A stretch of DNA of 64,000 nucleotides, from the NCBI GenBank assembly GCA_945875845.1, contig CAMCMB010000018.1:1-64000 (forward strand), in the 5' to 3' direction. This stretch comes from Pirellula staleyi DSM 6068. GTDB taxonomy: Bacteria > Planctomycetota > Planctomycetia > Pirellulales > Pirellulaceae. How positions within the stretch are numbered: the first letter of the stretch is position 1; each line of letters begins with the position of its first letter. Both the position numbers and the translations under genes were made by a program. The notes below the pieces were generated by a model. The model saw only the letters and a program-made list of their open reading frames with translations, was not told the DNA's origin and did no database searches. Positions 41,320 through 49,013 of the stretch are shown piece after piece.

Positions 41320-43314
41320 CTATTTGCCGAGCAGGTATTTCTCGATGAATAGAACCGTAGCATAAAATTGAAAGTCCGCATTGTTCTTCTTTCGAAACCC
41401 ATGCCCCTCGTCGCTAGCCATCAGATACCATACCGGGCTCTTGTTGGATTTAACCCGAGCCACCATCTGCTCAGCTTCACTCAACGGAACTCGCGGGTCG
41501 TTTCCGCCTTGAACTACAAAAAGCGGTTTTGAGATCTTTCCCGAGTTATTGAGGGGAGCCATCCTCTCAAAGAAAGCTGCCAACTCGGGGTCACGTTCGT
41601 CGCCGTACTCCACACGGCGTAGATCACGGCGATAGCTTTCGGTATTCTTCAAGAACGTGCCGAAATGCGAGATGCCAACAACATCCAACGAACAGGCGAT
41701 TCGATTGTTGTATTCGACTGCACACGCAAGTGTCATGTACCCTCCGTAACTGCCGCCCGTTATCATTACGCGGCTTGCGTCTAAATCAGGTGATTCCGCG
41801 ATCCAGTCCAATAGCGATCCAATATCTTTGACCGAATCGAGCCGAAGCAGGCCATTGTCGAGCTTCACAAAGGACTTGCCATAACCAACACTGCCTCGCA
41901 CGTTGGGGAAAAGGATCGCACATCCCAGTTCGTTCAGAAAATAGTTATTGCGGCCTAGAAATACGGGTCGCGATTGGCCTTCTGGCCCACCATGAATGTT
42001 GATGATAACGGGTCGCTTGCCGGCGAATTTCTTGGGTGGTTGATACAGAAATCCACTGATTGCTTTCCCATCAAATGATTTCCACTCCACTAGTTCGGCG
42101 TTTCCTAACTCGCTCGGGACTAGGCCACCCATTTCACTTTTCGTCCAGCGTGTTAGAGCCAGGGAGTTGGCATCAATGCTAAAAACGTCCGACGAACTCT
42201 GTGCCGAAGATATCGTCACGGCAAACTCGGTATCCTTTGCATTCCATGGACCGAGCGACAGAACACCAACGGGCAGGTTTGGAACTTGGCGTTTTGCTTT
42301 CGTGGTTGTATCCATGACGAAAACTTGACTCATGCCACGCTGGTTGACGCTGAACACCATCTTGGTCCCGTCGTGCGATAACTCAAAACTTTCGACGTCG
42401 AAAGGGATGTCCTCGCTTAGCAACGTTGTCGTTTTGTCTGCAAGAGACAGGATTGCAAGTTGCTGAAATTCGCCGAGTTCATCCGTGGTGAGGTAAACAC
42501 TCTTGCCATCCAATGAGAACTGAGCACCGCCATACGCGACATCTTTGGTAGGGTCGGTCAGGGGCGTCCGCTTGCCCGTTGCAACGTCCGCCAGAGAGAG
42601 ACTTGACTTATTTACCGACAAGTACTCCTTGATCAGAAGCGACGAGTCGTCGGGTGCCCAGTCTTGAACGGACCAGCCTCCACCGGAAACTTGAACTGCG
42701 AGTCTGTCCGACTTGGGGTCGGTGGGATCCATGATCCAAAGGTCGCGATCGGCGCCATTGCGTCGTGTAGAGCCGTAACAGATCAGGTTTTTCCTGTTGC
42801 TCCAAGCCCAACCGCCATTTTGCGATCGTCCACCATCGGTCAACAAAGTGGATTCGCCGGTGGAGACATCCTGTCGGAAGATTTGTCCGAACTCATTTCC
42901 GCCAACATCTTTGGTGAACAGAAAATATTTACCCTCCTTGGGCTCGTAGATCGCGTTACCCACGGGCTCACTGAAAAACGTCAGTTGAAACCTTGCTCCA
43001 CCAGGCGACGAGACGCGATGGACTTGGTTCGAGTTGGCGAAGCGAGTGGAGATGAGCATGGAACGCTCGGTTGGATGCCAATCCAGGACCGCCGCGGCAC
43101 GGGCTTCGGTGTACTTTCGAACTGTGTCGGCGAGTGAACCAGGAATCGAAGGAATACCTTCGATTTTAAGATTGTCTCCCGGCTTAACAACTGGCTGCAC
43201 CTGCGCGGTCTCTTGAGCACTGACGGTGCCTGGGTTCCAAGGCAAAAGCGGAATCGATGCGCAAGCAAGTGCGATCGCAGTGCGAACACGGACAAAGAAT
43301 GGTTTGAGTTGCAT
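41320..43314 (-). CDS. exported S9-family (prolyl oligopeptidase-like) peptidase
   Basis: The 664-residue protein has a signal peptide (residues about 8-33, ending TVSAQ). An N-terminal beta-propeller of TolB/DPP-like blades (about 60-390) precedes the alpha/beta-hydrolase catalytic domain: INIHGGPEGQSRP, ITGGSYGGYMTL (Ser nucleophile in GGSYGGY), FVVQGGNDPRVP (Asp) and ASDEGHGF (His). It should cleave short peptides or acyl-peptides outside the cytoplasm. S9C-type acylaminoacyl-peptidases have this same layout. It is monocistronic; the PEP-CTERM gene lies 51 bp upstream on the same strand. Confidence 0.92.
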   Translation of the reverse strand: MQLKPFFVRVRTAIALACASIPLLPWNPGTVSAQETAQVQPVVKPGDNLKIEGIPSIPGSLADTVRKYTEARAAAVLDWHPTERSMLISTRFANSNQVHRVSSPGGARFQLTFFSEPVGNAIYEPKEGKYFLFTKDVGGNEFGQIFRQDVSTGESTLLTDGGRSQNGGWAWSNRKNLICYGSTRRNGADRDLWIMDPTDPKSDRLAVQVSGGGWSVQDWAPDDSSLLIKEYLSVNKSSLSLADVATGKRTPLTDPTKDVAYGGAQFSLDGKSVYLTTDELGEFQQLAILSLADKTTTLLSEDIPFDVESFELSHDGTKMVFSVNQRGMSQVFVMDTTTKAKRQVPNLPVGVLSLGPWNAKDTEFAVTISSAQSSSDVFSIDANSLALTRWTKSEMGGLVPSELGNAELVEWKSFDGKAISGFLYQPPKKFAGKRPVIINIHGGPEGQSRPVFLGRNNYFLNELGCAILFPNVRGSVGYGKSFVKLDNGLLRLDSVKDIGSLLDWIAESPDLDASRVMITGGSYGGYMTLACAVEYNNRIACSLDVVGISHFGTFLKNTESYRRDLRRVEYGDERDPELAAFFERMAPLNNSGKISKPLFVVQGGNDPRVPLSEAEQMVARVKSNKSPVWYLMASDEGHGFRKKNNADFQFYATVLFIEKYLLGK

Positions 43315-43365
43315 GACTAGACTCTAGATGGCAAGGTAGATGGCGTAAGAATCCGCCGTCGCATC

Positions 43366-44175
43366 TTAATCTTTTCGGACGCAACCGTCAGCCTGGCATG
43401 AGAAACGACGTCGACCCAAGACCTTTCGCCATACGACCAAAGTGGATGTTGCCAACAGAAAGAAAAGGCTTGATGGCTCCGGGACCGCAGCGAGGTTAGA
43501 CTGGAGGGTGATTGCGCCCAAGGTGATATCGGCTCCGGCACTAGTCGTGTTGTCTCCCAAAAATACAAAATTGGGTAATATGTACGGTGGCGCTCCAAAG
43601 GCTGTGTAGTTGCGAATCGATCCCGCAAGTAACTGATTTCCGCCCGAGAACAATGCATAGGAGTTGTCTTGCACGCGAAGACGGTAGTCACGTTGGACGC
43701 TTGTGTCGAAATTGATGGTTTCTCCATGCGTGAATAGCGGCGATGACTCTTGGGCCCATATTTGATTGCCCCAGAATCCTAGTTCGATTCCGCGCACGTC
43801 ACTTCCGATTAGTGAGACGGAGAACCCAGCTCGATCATTGCTGGAATGATTTTCGCTTGAAACAGCCACATTGAAATTCAATTCAAAACCGTTTGTTCGG
43901 TTTAAGCTTGGGAAAGTGCCGTTTTTCAGAGCTGCCAACGGTGTGTAATTGCTGTACCCCGCGCTGGCAGCAAGGTCCGTAACCAACCGAACGCCGCTCG
44001 TTTGTTCGGTTTGAGTCGCAGACCCGCCCGATGATGCGTAGGAAAGCCATGGTTGATTGGCAGGCAGTCCATTGCCGTCAAAGAGCGTGATGAGTTCGGC
44101 TTGCAGTGAATGACATCCGAGGGAAACGTACACGAGAGTGCAATGGAGAAGAGCAATGCAAATTCTGTTCAGCAC
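43366..44175 (-). CDS. PEP-CTERM sorting-signal protein
   Basis: The C-terminus VPEPSSLFFLLATSTLVVWRKVLGRRRF is a PEP-CTERM exosortase signal; the tail after it (SCQADGCVRKD) is longer than usual. The middle is a beta-rich domain (FDGNGLPANQPWLSYASSGGSATQTEQTSGV..., DRAGFSVSLIGSDVRGIELGFWGNQIWAQ, RDYRLRVQDNSYALFSGGNQLL) resembling a concanavalin-like lectin fold. A GTG at 44175 preceded by AAAAGGCG starts a normal signal peptide (LNRICIALLHCTLVYVSLGC); the frame is open to an ATG at 44265, which would add 30 unlikely residues. It should be surface-sorted. Confidence 0.78.
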   Translation of the reverse strand: MLNRICIALLHCTLVYVSLGCHSLQAELITLFDGNGLPANQPWLSYASSGGSATQTEQTSGVRLVTDLAASAGYSNYTPLAALKNGTFPSLNRTNGFELNFNVAVSSENHSSNDRAGFSVSLIGSDVRGIELGFWGNQIWAQESSPLFTHGETINFDTSVQRDYRLRVQDNSYALFSGGNQLLAGSIRNYTAFGAPPYILPNFVFLGDNTTSAGADITLGAITLQSNLAAVPEPSSLFFLLATSTLVVWRKVLGRRRFSCQADGCVRKD

Positions 44176-44265
44176 GATGAAAGACGCCTTTTCTTGGTTT
44201 CGCGAGTCCGTTTTCGACCAGCTTCGCCGATGGACATAAGGTAGTCGAGTCACGTGAGATAGCAA

Positions 44266-44603
44266 GTTCTAGCCCCCATTGTGGAAAGCCCCTGGGCTAA
44301 GCTGTGGCTGCCCCATTCGGGGCGAAATGCAAAAGCCAAACCAAATGATTCGCCAAGCCGCCGGGTTAGGTGTTCGGCAGCCCGGTGGGGTAGTTGTTCG
44401 GCAGCCCGCAGGGCTAGGTGTTCGGCAGCCCGCAGGGCGAATGGGTTGGATAGCCCAACGGGCTTACACAGCCTAGCCCAGGGCAGAGCGCAGCGCCTCC
44501 CTGGGTAAACATTCCCATTGATCAATCCGGGGGTTATTGCAAAGATGTCTACCGGGAAGATCCTTAGCGCTCTGCAAACCTCGCATCAAATGAGATATGT
44601 ATC
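44266..44603. other. intergenic region with 24-bp tandem repeat
   Basis: No gene is supported between the divergent PEP-CTERM and PQQ-propeller genes. At 44367-44438 the unit TAGGTGTTCGGCAGCCCGCA plus GGGC recurs three times with exact 24-bp period, followed by related GGGTTGGATAGCCCAACGGGCT. Apparent plus-strand frames across it are translations of the repeat. Promoters of both genes are expected in the remainder. Confidence 0.65.
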
Positions 44604-45968
44604 ATGTACCACCTGTTAAAATTGGCTTTCTGTTGGGGTTGGGCTTTCAGCATATTGACGATTGGAGCCCCCCATGCGAATTCGAAGGAACAGGCCCCGA
44701 CAAACTGGCCGCAGTTTCGTGGCGGTGACTCGACCGGAGTATCAGGGAATCGCGGATTGCCGGACAAGTGGTCCGCGACCGAAAACGTGGAGTGGAAGGC
44801 CGAGATCGAAGGCCGAGGCTGGGGTTCACCCATCGTATGGGGAGACAATGTTTTCCTCTCTAGCGTCGTCAATTCTGCCGAGACCGAACCTCTCAAGAAG
44901 GGGCTGTATTTCGGTGGTGACCGGCCCAGCGTACCGCAAACGAAGCATCAATGGAGAGTCCTCTGCCTGGATTTGACCACGGGCAAGACGAAGTGGCAGA
45001 AAACGGTCCGCGAGGGAACTCCGACCGGACCTATTCATTTGAAAAACAGTTACGCATCGGAGACACCGGTTACCGATGGCAAGCATGTATACGTTTGTTT
45101 TGGAGGCGTCGGGATCTATTGTTTTGATTTCGCGGGAAAGCAACTTTGGAATTATGATCTGCCCGCACAGCCGACTCGAAACGGATGGGGAACGGCTGCG
45201 TCACCCGTCTTGCACGGCGATGTGCTCTATTATGTCAACGACAACGACCAACAATCGATGCTGGTTGCGATCGACAAATGGAGTGGTAAGAAACTCTGGA
45301 GCGTGGATCGGGACGAAAAGAGCAATTGGGCCACCCCTTTCGTTTGGTCGCATGAGGGCGGCACGGAAATCGTCACCGCGGGAACCAAGGCAGTTCGCAG
45401 CTATGATTTGAAAGGCAATGTACTTTGGTCGATCAAGGGAATGTCGAGTATCACAATTGCAACACCCTACGTAGTGGATGGCTTATTGATTGTAAGTTCG
45501 GGTTACATACTGGATCCAGTGAAAGCGCTCTATGCGGTAAAACCCGGAGCAAAAGGGGATTTGACTTTGGCGGATGGCGAAACGAGCAATGAGTTCATTG
45601 CTTGGTCGAGCATGAAGATAGCTCCCTATAATCCAAGTACGCTTGTTCATGCGGAGCGGCTTTTTGTGCTCTACGACCGTGGTACGGCAGCATGCTTTCG
45701 AGCCAAAACAGGAGAAACGCTCTACACCGGCATGGCATTAAAAAGGGGCACTGCGTTCACCGCTTCACCTTGGTGCTACAATGGCAAAATCTTTTGCCTG
45801 AACGAAGACGGTGATTGCGTTGTGCTTCGCGAAAGCGACTCGATGGAGATATTGCATACAAATAGCCTTGCAGAAGGCGAGCTTTGTTTGTCGACTCCGT
45901 CGATTGCTGGCGACCGACTATTGATCCGGGCCGATCAGCGGCTTTATTGCATTCGCAACAAACAATGA
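44604..45968 (+). CDS. exported PQQ-type beta-propeller protein (BamB-like repeats)
   Basis: The 454-residue protein has a signal peptide (about 1-25) and then repeated propeller blades of the PQQ/BamB type, with G-K-x-x-W/L signatures: DLTTGKTKWQKTV, DFAGKQLWNYDL, DKWSGKKLWSVD, DLKGNVLWSIKG, KTGETLYTG. A leading NWPQFRGGDSTGVSG is the usual N-terminal motif of the planctomycete outer-membrane-protein-assembly-like group. No quinoprotein catalytic residues are recognised, so a binding or structural role is likelier than alcohol oxidation. A tiny membrane protein gene follows 16 bp downstream. Confidence 0.88.
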   Translation: MYHLLKLAFCWGWAFSILTIGAPHANSKEQAPTNWPQFRGGDSTGVSGNRGLPDKWSATENVEWKAEIEGRGWGSPIVWGDNVFLSSVVNSAETEPLKKGLYFGGDRPSVPQTKHQWRVLCLDLTTGKTKWQKTVREGTPTGPIHLKNSYASETPVTDGKHVYVCFGGVGIYCFDFAGKQLWNYDLPAQPTRNGWGTAASPVLHGDVLYYVNDNDQQSMLVAIDKWSGKKLWSVDRDEKSNWATPFVWSHEGGTEIVTAGTKAVRSYDLKGNVLWSIKGMSSITIATPYVVDGLLIVSSGYILDPVKALYAVKPGAKGDLTLADGETSNEFIAWSSMKIAPYNPSTLVHAERLFVLYDRGTAACFRAKTGETLYTGMALKRGTAFTASPWCYNGKIFCLNEDGDCVVLRESDSMEILHTNSLAEGELCLSTPSIAGDRLLIRADQRLYCIRNKQ

Positions 45969-45984
45969 TAACTGGGAAATAATC

Positions 45985-46095
45985 ATGGTTGGAATTGGTG
46001 CATCCGAGTTAGCGCTTTTGCTGCTCATGTTAGGAGCGGGGATTTTTGTGGTGGGTGGGATCGCGGCGATAGTCCATAACTTTAGTAAAAAGTAG
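45985..46095 (+). CDS. tiny single-helix membrane protein (36 aa)
   Basis: A 36-codon frame 16 bp after the PQQ-propeller gene encodes MVGIGASELALLLLMLGAGI, then FVVGGIAAIVHNFSKK: one transmembrane helix and a basic C-terminus. The G-x-x-E-L-x-L-L-L beginning recalls TatA-like and other small membrane proteins, but there is no amphipathic helix, so TatA is rejected. GGG at 45974-45976 is a weak ribosome binding site. Function unknown; the size is below usual gene-calling limits. Confidence 0.5.
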   Translation: MVGIGASELALLLLMLGAGIFVVGGIAAIVHNFSKK

Positions 46096-46119
46096 CCTGG
46101 GACGTTTTCGCAATTTGAC

Positions 46120-46290
46120 AACCCGACGCGTAAGCGAGGCGCCGACTGCAATCCCTTGCTCACGCGTCGGGTTACCATCGCGTGGCACGAGCGCGCTCGC
46201 TCGTGAATTCATGGGCGAGACGACCATACCACTTTCGAATACCCCGTATCACAGTCCATTAAAGCAACGAGCCGTCACGCGTCGGGTTAC
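46120..46290. repeat. degraded pieces of the MITE-like family and flanks
   Basis: ACCCGACGCGTAAGCGAGG and GCCGACTGCAATCCC (46120-46156) match, inverted, the sequence between the two elements at 7.3 kb. CATTAAAGCAACGAGCC, followed by GTCACGCGTCGGGTTAC (46257-46290), matches the terminal inverted repeat and the outer flank of copies at 7186 and 51265. A palindrome CACGAGCGCGCTCGCTCGTG lies at 46185-46204. Confidence 0.5.
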
Positions 46291-46319
46291 CAAAAGGCGA
46301 CTATGCGGGCTGCCGTTGT

Positions 46320-47600
46320 TTAAGCCCGATGGGCTAAAACAATCGCTTCCAACCACCTTCGAAATTTCTGCACGATAGCACTTCGCTCGTGATGTACGCA
46401 AACATACGCTCTTCCATTTCTTGAAAATTGCATCCATTCCGCAGGGGACGAGTGGAGTCGGAGAATATTTTCAACCACTTGATCGACGCGGCCCCCTCCA
46501 GACAATCCTCCACCAGATCGCAACAGGAACTCATCGAAGTCTTCCAGCGAGAGGATCGGTGTGCCGCTTGCCGATGACTCCAAAAACACGTTTGGAAATC
46601 CTTCGTAGTCTGCAGATCCTGTGGATAAAAAGAGCCACGCATTCGACATTCGCTTGGACATCTCAGAGGCGGGCACGAAGTCCAAGATAGCGACATTGGG
46701 TGGCTTGACATTGAGAATCTCGCGATAGACCGCGTCTTCACTCGGATTGAGAATCATGGTGAATGGAATGTCTGGGCAGCGAGCGGCGATTTTGATGGCA
46801 AGGTGGGGTCGTTTGTGGAAACGATCGGCGCGTCCGATCCATAGAACACCGTTTCGGCGATCGGGGCTTGCTTCGGCATTGGGAAAGGCACTTGTGTCAA
46901 TCGCATTGGCAAGGTGTATCGCGTGAACCGGCTGAGTTTGAGAATCGGACTGAATCGATTCCATCTCCTTCAATCGGCGGAATTGAGTTTGCGTTTGGCA
47001 AACGATGTTTCGGCATAGGCGGAGGCATGCTTGAGCGTGTTCGCTGCGAACACCGTACCTATCAACAAATCCAACATTGTCAAAAAGATTGCGATCCAAA
47101 TCCGCATTGGATTGAAGCCAGAGAGCAATGGGAATGTTTCGGTCCCGTGCGAGTTCACCAAGCATGGCGGAAGTCTGATTGACACCCAGCGTCACGATTA
47201 CGCCTGGGTCAAAACGTTCGACGGCAGCGGCGATCGATTTCGCCTCCGAATATCTCGGGAAAAAAACTTTCCGAAAGGCGAGCAGTGGGATCTTCCATAA
47301 TAAACTCGGTTGCCAAGCTCTGATGCGTGGTATTCTCCTGGCGGAATCGATTTCGATCGCCTTGGAAACACTTTGACGGATTTCGCGGCATGGTTCGTGA
47401 ATGAAATCGACTTGAACGCCATGATGCTTTCGTGCAATGCAGGCGCGTTCGCTTCGCACGACGAATTGAACTTGATCCAGTTCATTGACCGCGAGGCCTT
47501 GAGCAAGATTCCAGGCAAATGTTTCTAAGCCACCGATATTCCGACTTTTGCCCGTTTCGATCAACGGAAATGCGTTCAATGCAACGATCGTAATTCGCAT
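46320..47600 (-). CDS. glycosyltransferase, GT4/GT-B type
   Basis: The 426-residue protein opens with MRITIVALNAFPLIETG then NIGGLETFAWNLAQGLA, the GG-x-E loop of GT4 acceptor domains. The donor half holds VLWIGRADRFHKRPHLAIKIA, the WLFLSTGSADYEGFPNVFLESSASGTPIL segment with the E-x7-E-like motif (EGFPNVFLE), typical for nucleotide-sugar binding. It should add a sugar to a lipid or glycan at the cytoplasmic face of the membrane. It lies 6 bp downstream of the methyltransferase-like gene on the same strand; together they look like a small surface-polysaccharide unit. Confidence 0.87.
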   Translation of the reverse strand: MRITIVALNAFPLIETGKSRNIGGLETFAWNLAQGLAVNELDQVQFVVRSERACIARKHHGVQVDFIHEPCREIRQSVSKAIEIDSARRIPRIRAWQPSLLWKIPLLAFRKVFFPRYSEAKSIAAAVERFDPGVIVTLGVNQTSAMLGELARDRNIPIALWLQSNADLDRNLFDNVGFVDRYGVRSEHAQACLRLCRNIVCQTQTQFRRLKEMESIQSDSQTQPVHAIHLANAIDTSAFPNAEASPDRRNGVLWIGRADRFHKRPHLAIKIAARCPDIPFTMILNPSEDAVYREILNVKPPNVAILDFVPASEMSKRMSNAWLFLSTGSADYEGFPNVFLESSASGTPILSLEDFDEFLLRSGGGLSGGGRVDQVVENILRLHSSPAEWMQFSRNGRAYVCVHHERSAIVQKFRRWLEAIVLAHRA

Positions 47601-47606
47601 GTGCGA

Positions 47607-48560
47607 CTAGAACTTTCCGACGAATGGATACGGGATTTTTCGATTCCGAATCCGGCTTTGGTGGATCCGTTTTCTCCATCGAAGAATCAGCCCAACGACT
47701 TTGGATTGAAGCCAGGGAAATCGTACCAGTTTGTCGATAAGCCGTCGGCTACGTGAACCTTGCTCGAATTGATTGAGAGCATTTGCGGACAAATCGGGAT
47801 TGTCCGTTTGAGCCGATTCGGCTTCCGACCAAGTTTTAGTGTAGATCCATTGCTGAGGTATTTTGGGCAAAACGGATTGGCTAGCCGTCGCTACAGAAAA
47901 AGTGAACCAGATTTTGTCGCTGAGTTGACCTAAAGAAATGAATCGCTCAGGCGAATTTGCGTAGTCAAATACGTTCCAAGTACCACGCGGTAGATCGAGG
48001 GGGATTTCACACAGCCAAACACGATCGATGGTGAACCCTGAGGCAGAGTAAAAGTCCGAGTAGAGCGTTGGAGATACACTGTAAAAGCCATGCTCCACGC
48101 AATTCGACGAGGGCGTTAAGTGGATCACCCTGCCCTTGGGTCGGACCATTCGAACACAGTGCCGCAGTCCTGCCGCGAAGTCAAAAACATGCTCTAACGT
48201 ACCACTATCCAAAACAAGGTCGAAGCGATTCAAAAGAGACGTTGGCGTTTGGGACTCATTCAAATCAAAAATCAGATCGGATGATTCGTAGTCTGAGACG
48301 TCCATTCGCACGACTTCATCAAACCCCAAGCTTTTGAATAACCAATCGTCGGACACAAACCCACGTTTTGCGAGTGTAGGTTCACGGTGCAATTCGATAG
48401 GAACCGATTTGAGCCGCACGTTGTGCTTGGTAGCGATCTCAATGGCTTCCAACGCCGTCACGTAGACGTGTTGTCTCCCCAGTGTGACCACGGAGCCAAA
48501 AAACGGTCGCTTCGCAGCTTCTGTAATCAACAAATGTACGGCGGCTTTAGCCAATCCCAT
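47607..48560 (-). CDS. methyltransferase-like protein (class I SAM fold)
   Basis: The 317-residue protein has the middle strands of a SAM methyltransferase: VVRMDVSDYESSDLIFDLNE, FDLVLDSGTLEHVFDFAAGLRHCVRMVRPKGRVIHLTPSS. The LDSGTLEHV segment corresponds to motif II/III of methyltransferase-11-type enzymes, though the N-terminal GxGxG loop is replaced by SVVTLGRQHVYV, so SAM binding is not certain. The C-terminus is basic and may touch membranes or nucleic acids. Spacing of 6 bp to the glycosyltransferase gene supports a shared operon. Confidence 0.7.
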   Translation of the reverse strand: MGLAKAAVHLLITEAAKRPFFGSVVTLGRQHVYVTALEAIEIATKHNVRLKSVPIELHREPTLAKRGFVSDDWLFKSLGFDEVVRMDVSDYESSDLIFDLNESQTPTSLLNRFDLVLDSGTLEHVFDFAAGLRHCVRMVRPKGRVIHLTPSSNCVEHGFYSVSPTLYSDFYSASGFTIDRVWLCEIPLDLPRGTWNVFDYANSPERFISLGQLSDKIWFTFSVATASQSVLPKIPQQWIYTKTWSEAESAQTDNPDLSANALNQFEQGSRSRRLIDKLVRFPWLQSKVVGLILRWRKRIHQSRIRNRKIPYPFVGKF

Positions 48561-49013
48561 AGGGTGCGTACCTAAAACACCGTTTGCCCACGCTTGAGAG
48601 CACGGTGATGAATGGAAAGTAGTTTCAAAAACGAACTATACTATAAAGCATTCACGTGAGGGAGCTAGCAAGCCGCCGAGCAGGCTGTTTTTGCCCCTCA
48701 TGACCTTGTGTCATGAGTCGCCAAGTTTGGTCGGCTAACCGTGAATGGTACGACGGACTTCCTAGTCCGTCGAATTCCCCATCGACGGACTTGGAAGTCC
48801 GTCGTACCGCCCTTACCCAATAAGCACTTTAGGTTTAGCAGGCCAAACTCGCTGTCCAACGACGCGAGGTCATTGGGGCAGGGACGCTCTGTTGCGGTTG
48901 CGTTCAACGAAGGTCTCGCTGGTGGGGCCACATGGACCTCGCAAGCCGATACAATGAGGCTTGCCCGATCCAAAGTTTTACTTAGCTCCGCGTTTTGAAG
49001 TGAGAGGTCTATC
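48561..49013. other. intergenic region with MITE-core copy
   Basis: Between divergent genes, 453 bp. It holds the core-only copy of the MITE-like family at 48744-48823 and no supported gene; frames crossing the core on either strand encode the same repeat-derived peptide (GKGGxTDFQVRxWGIRRT) as at 51.3 kb and are rejected. Confidence 0.6.
48744..48823. repeat. MITE-like family, core-only copy B
   Basis: AATGGTACGACGGACTTC with CTAGTCCGTCGAATTCCCC, CGACGGACTTGGAAGTCCGTCG and TACCGCCCTTACCCAATAA match the interior of the copies at 7196 and 51280. The terminal inverted repeats are lost on both sides. Confidence 0.7.

Noticed and set aside
44279-44508. Two plus-strand frames of 65 and 75 codons
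   Set aside because: They run through the 24-bp tandem repeat and have repeat-derived composition only.
45985-46095. TatA-like translocase subunit
   Set aside because: The helix start is similar but the amphipathic second helix and the acidic tail of TatA are missing.
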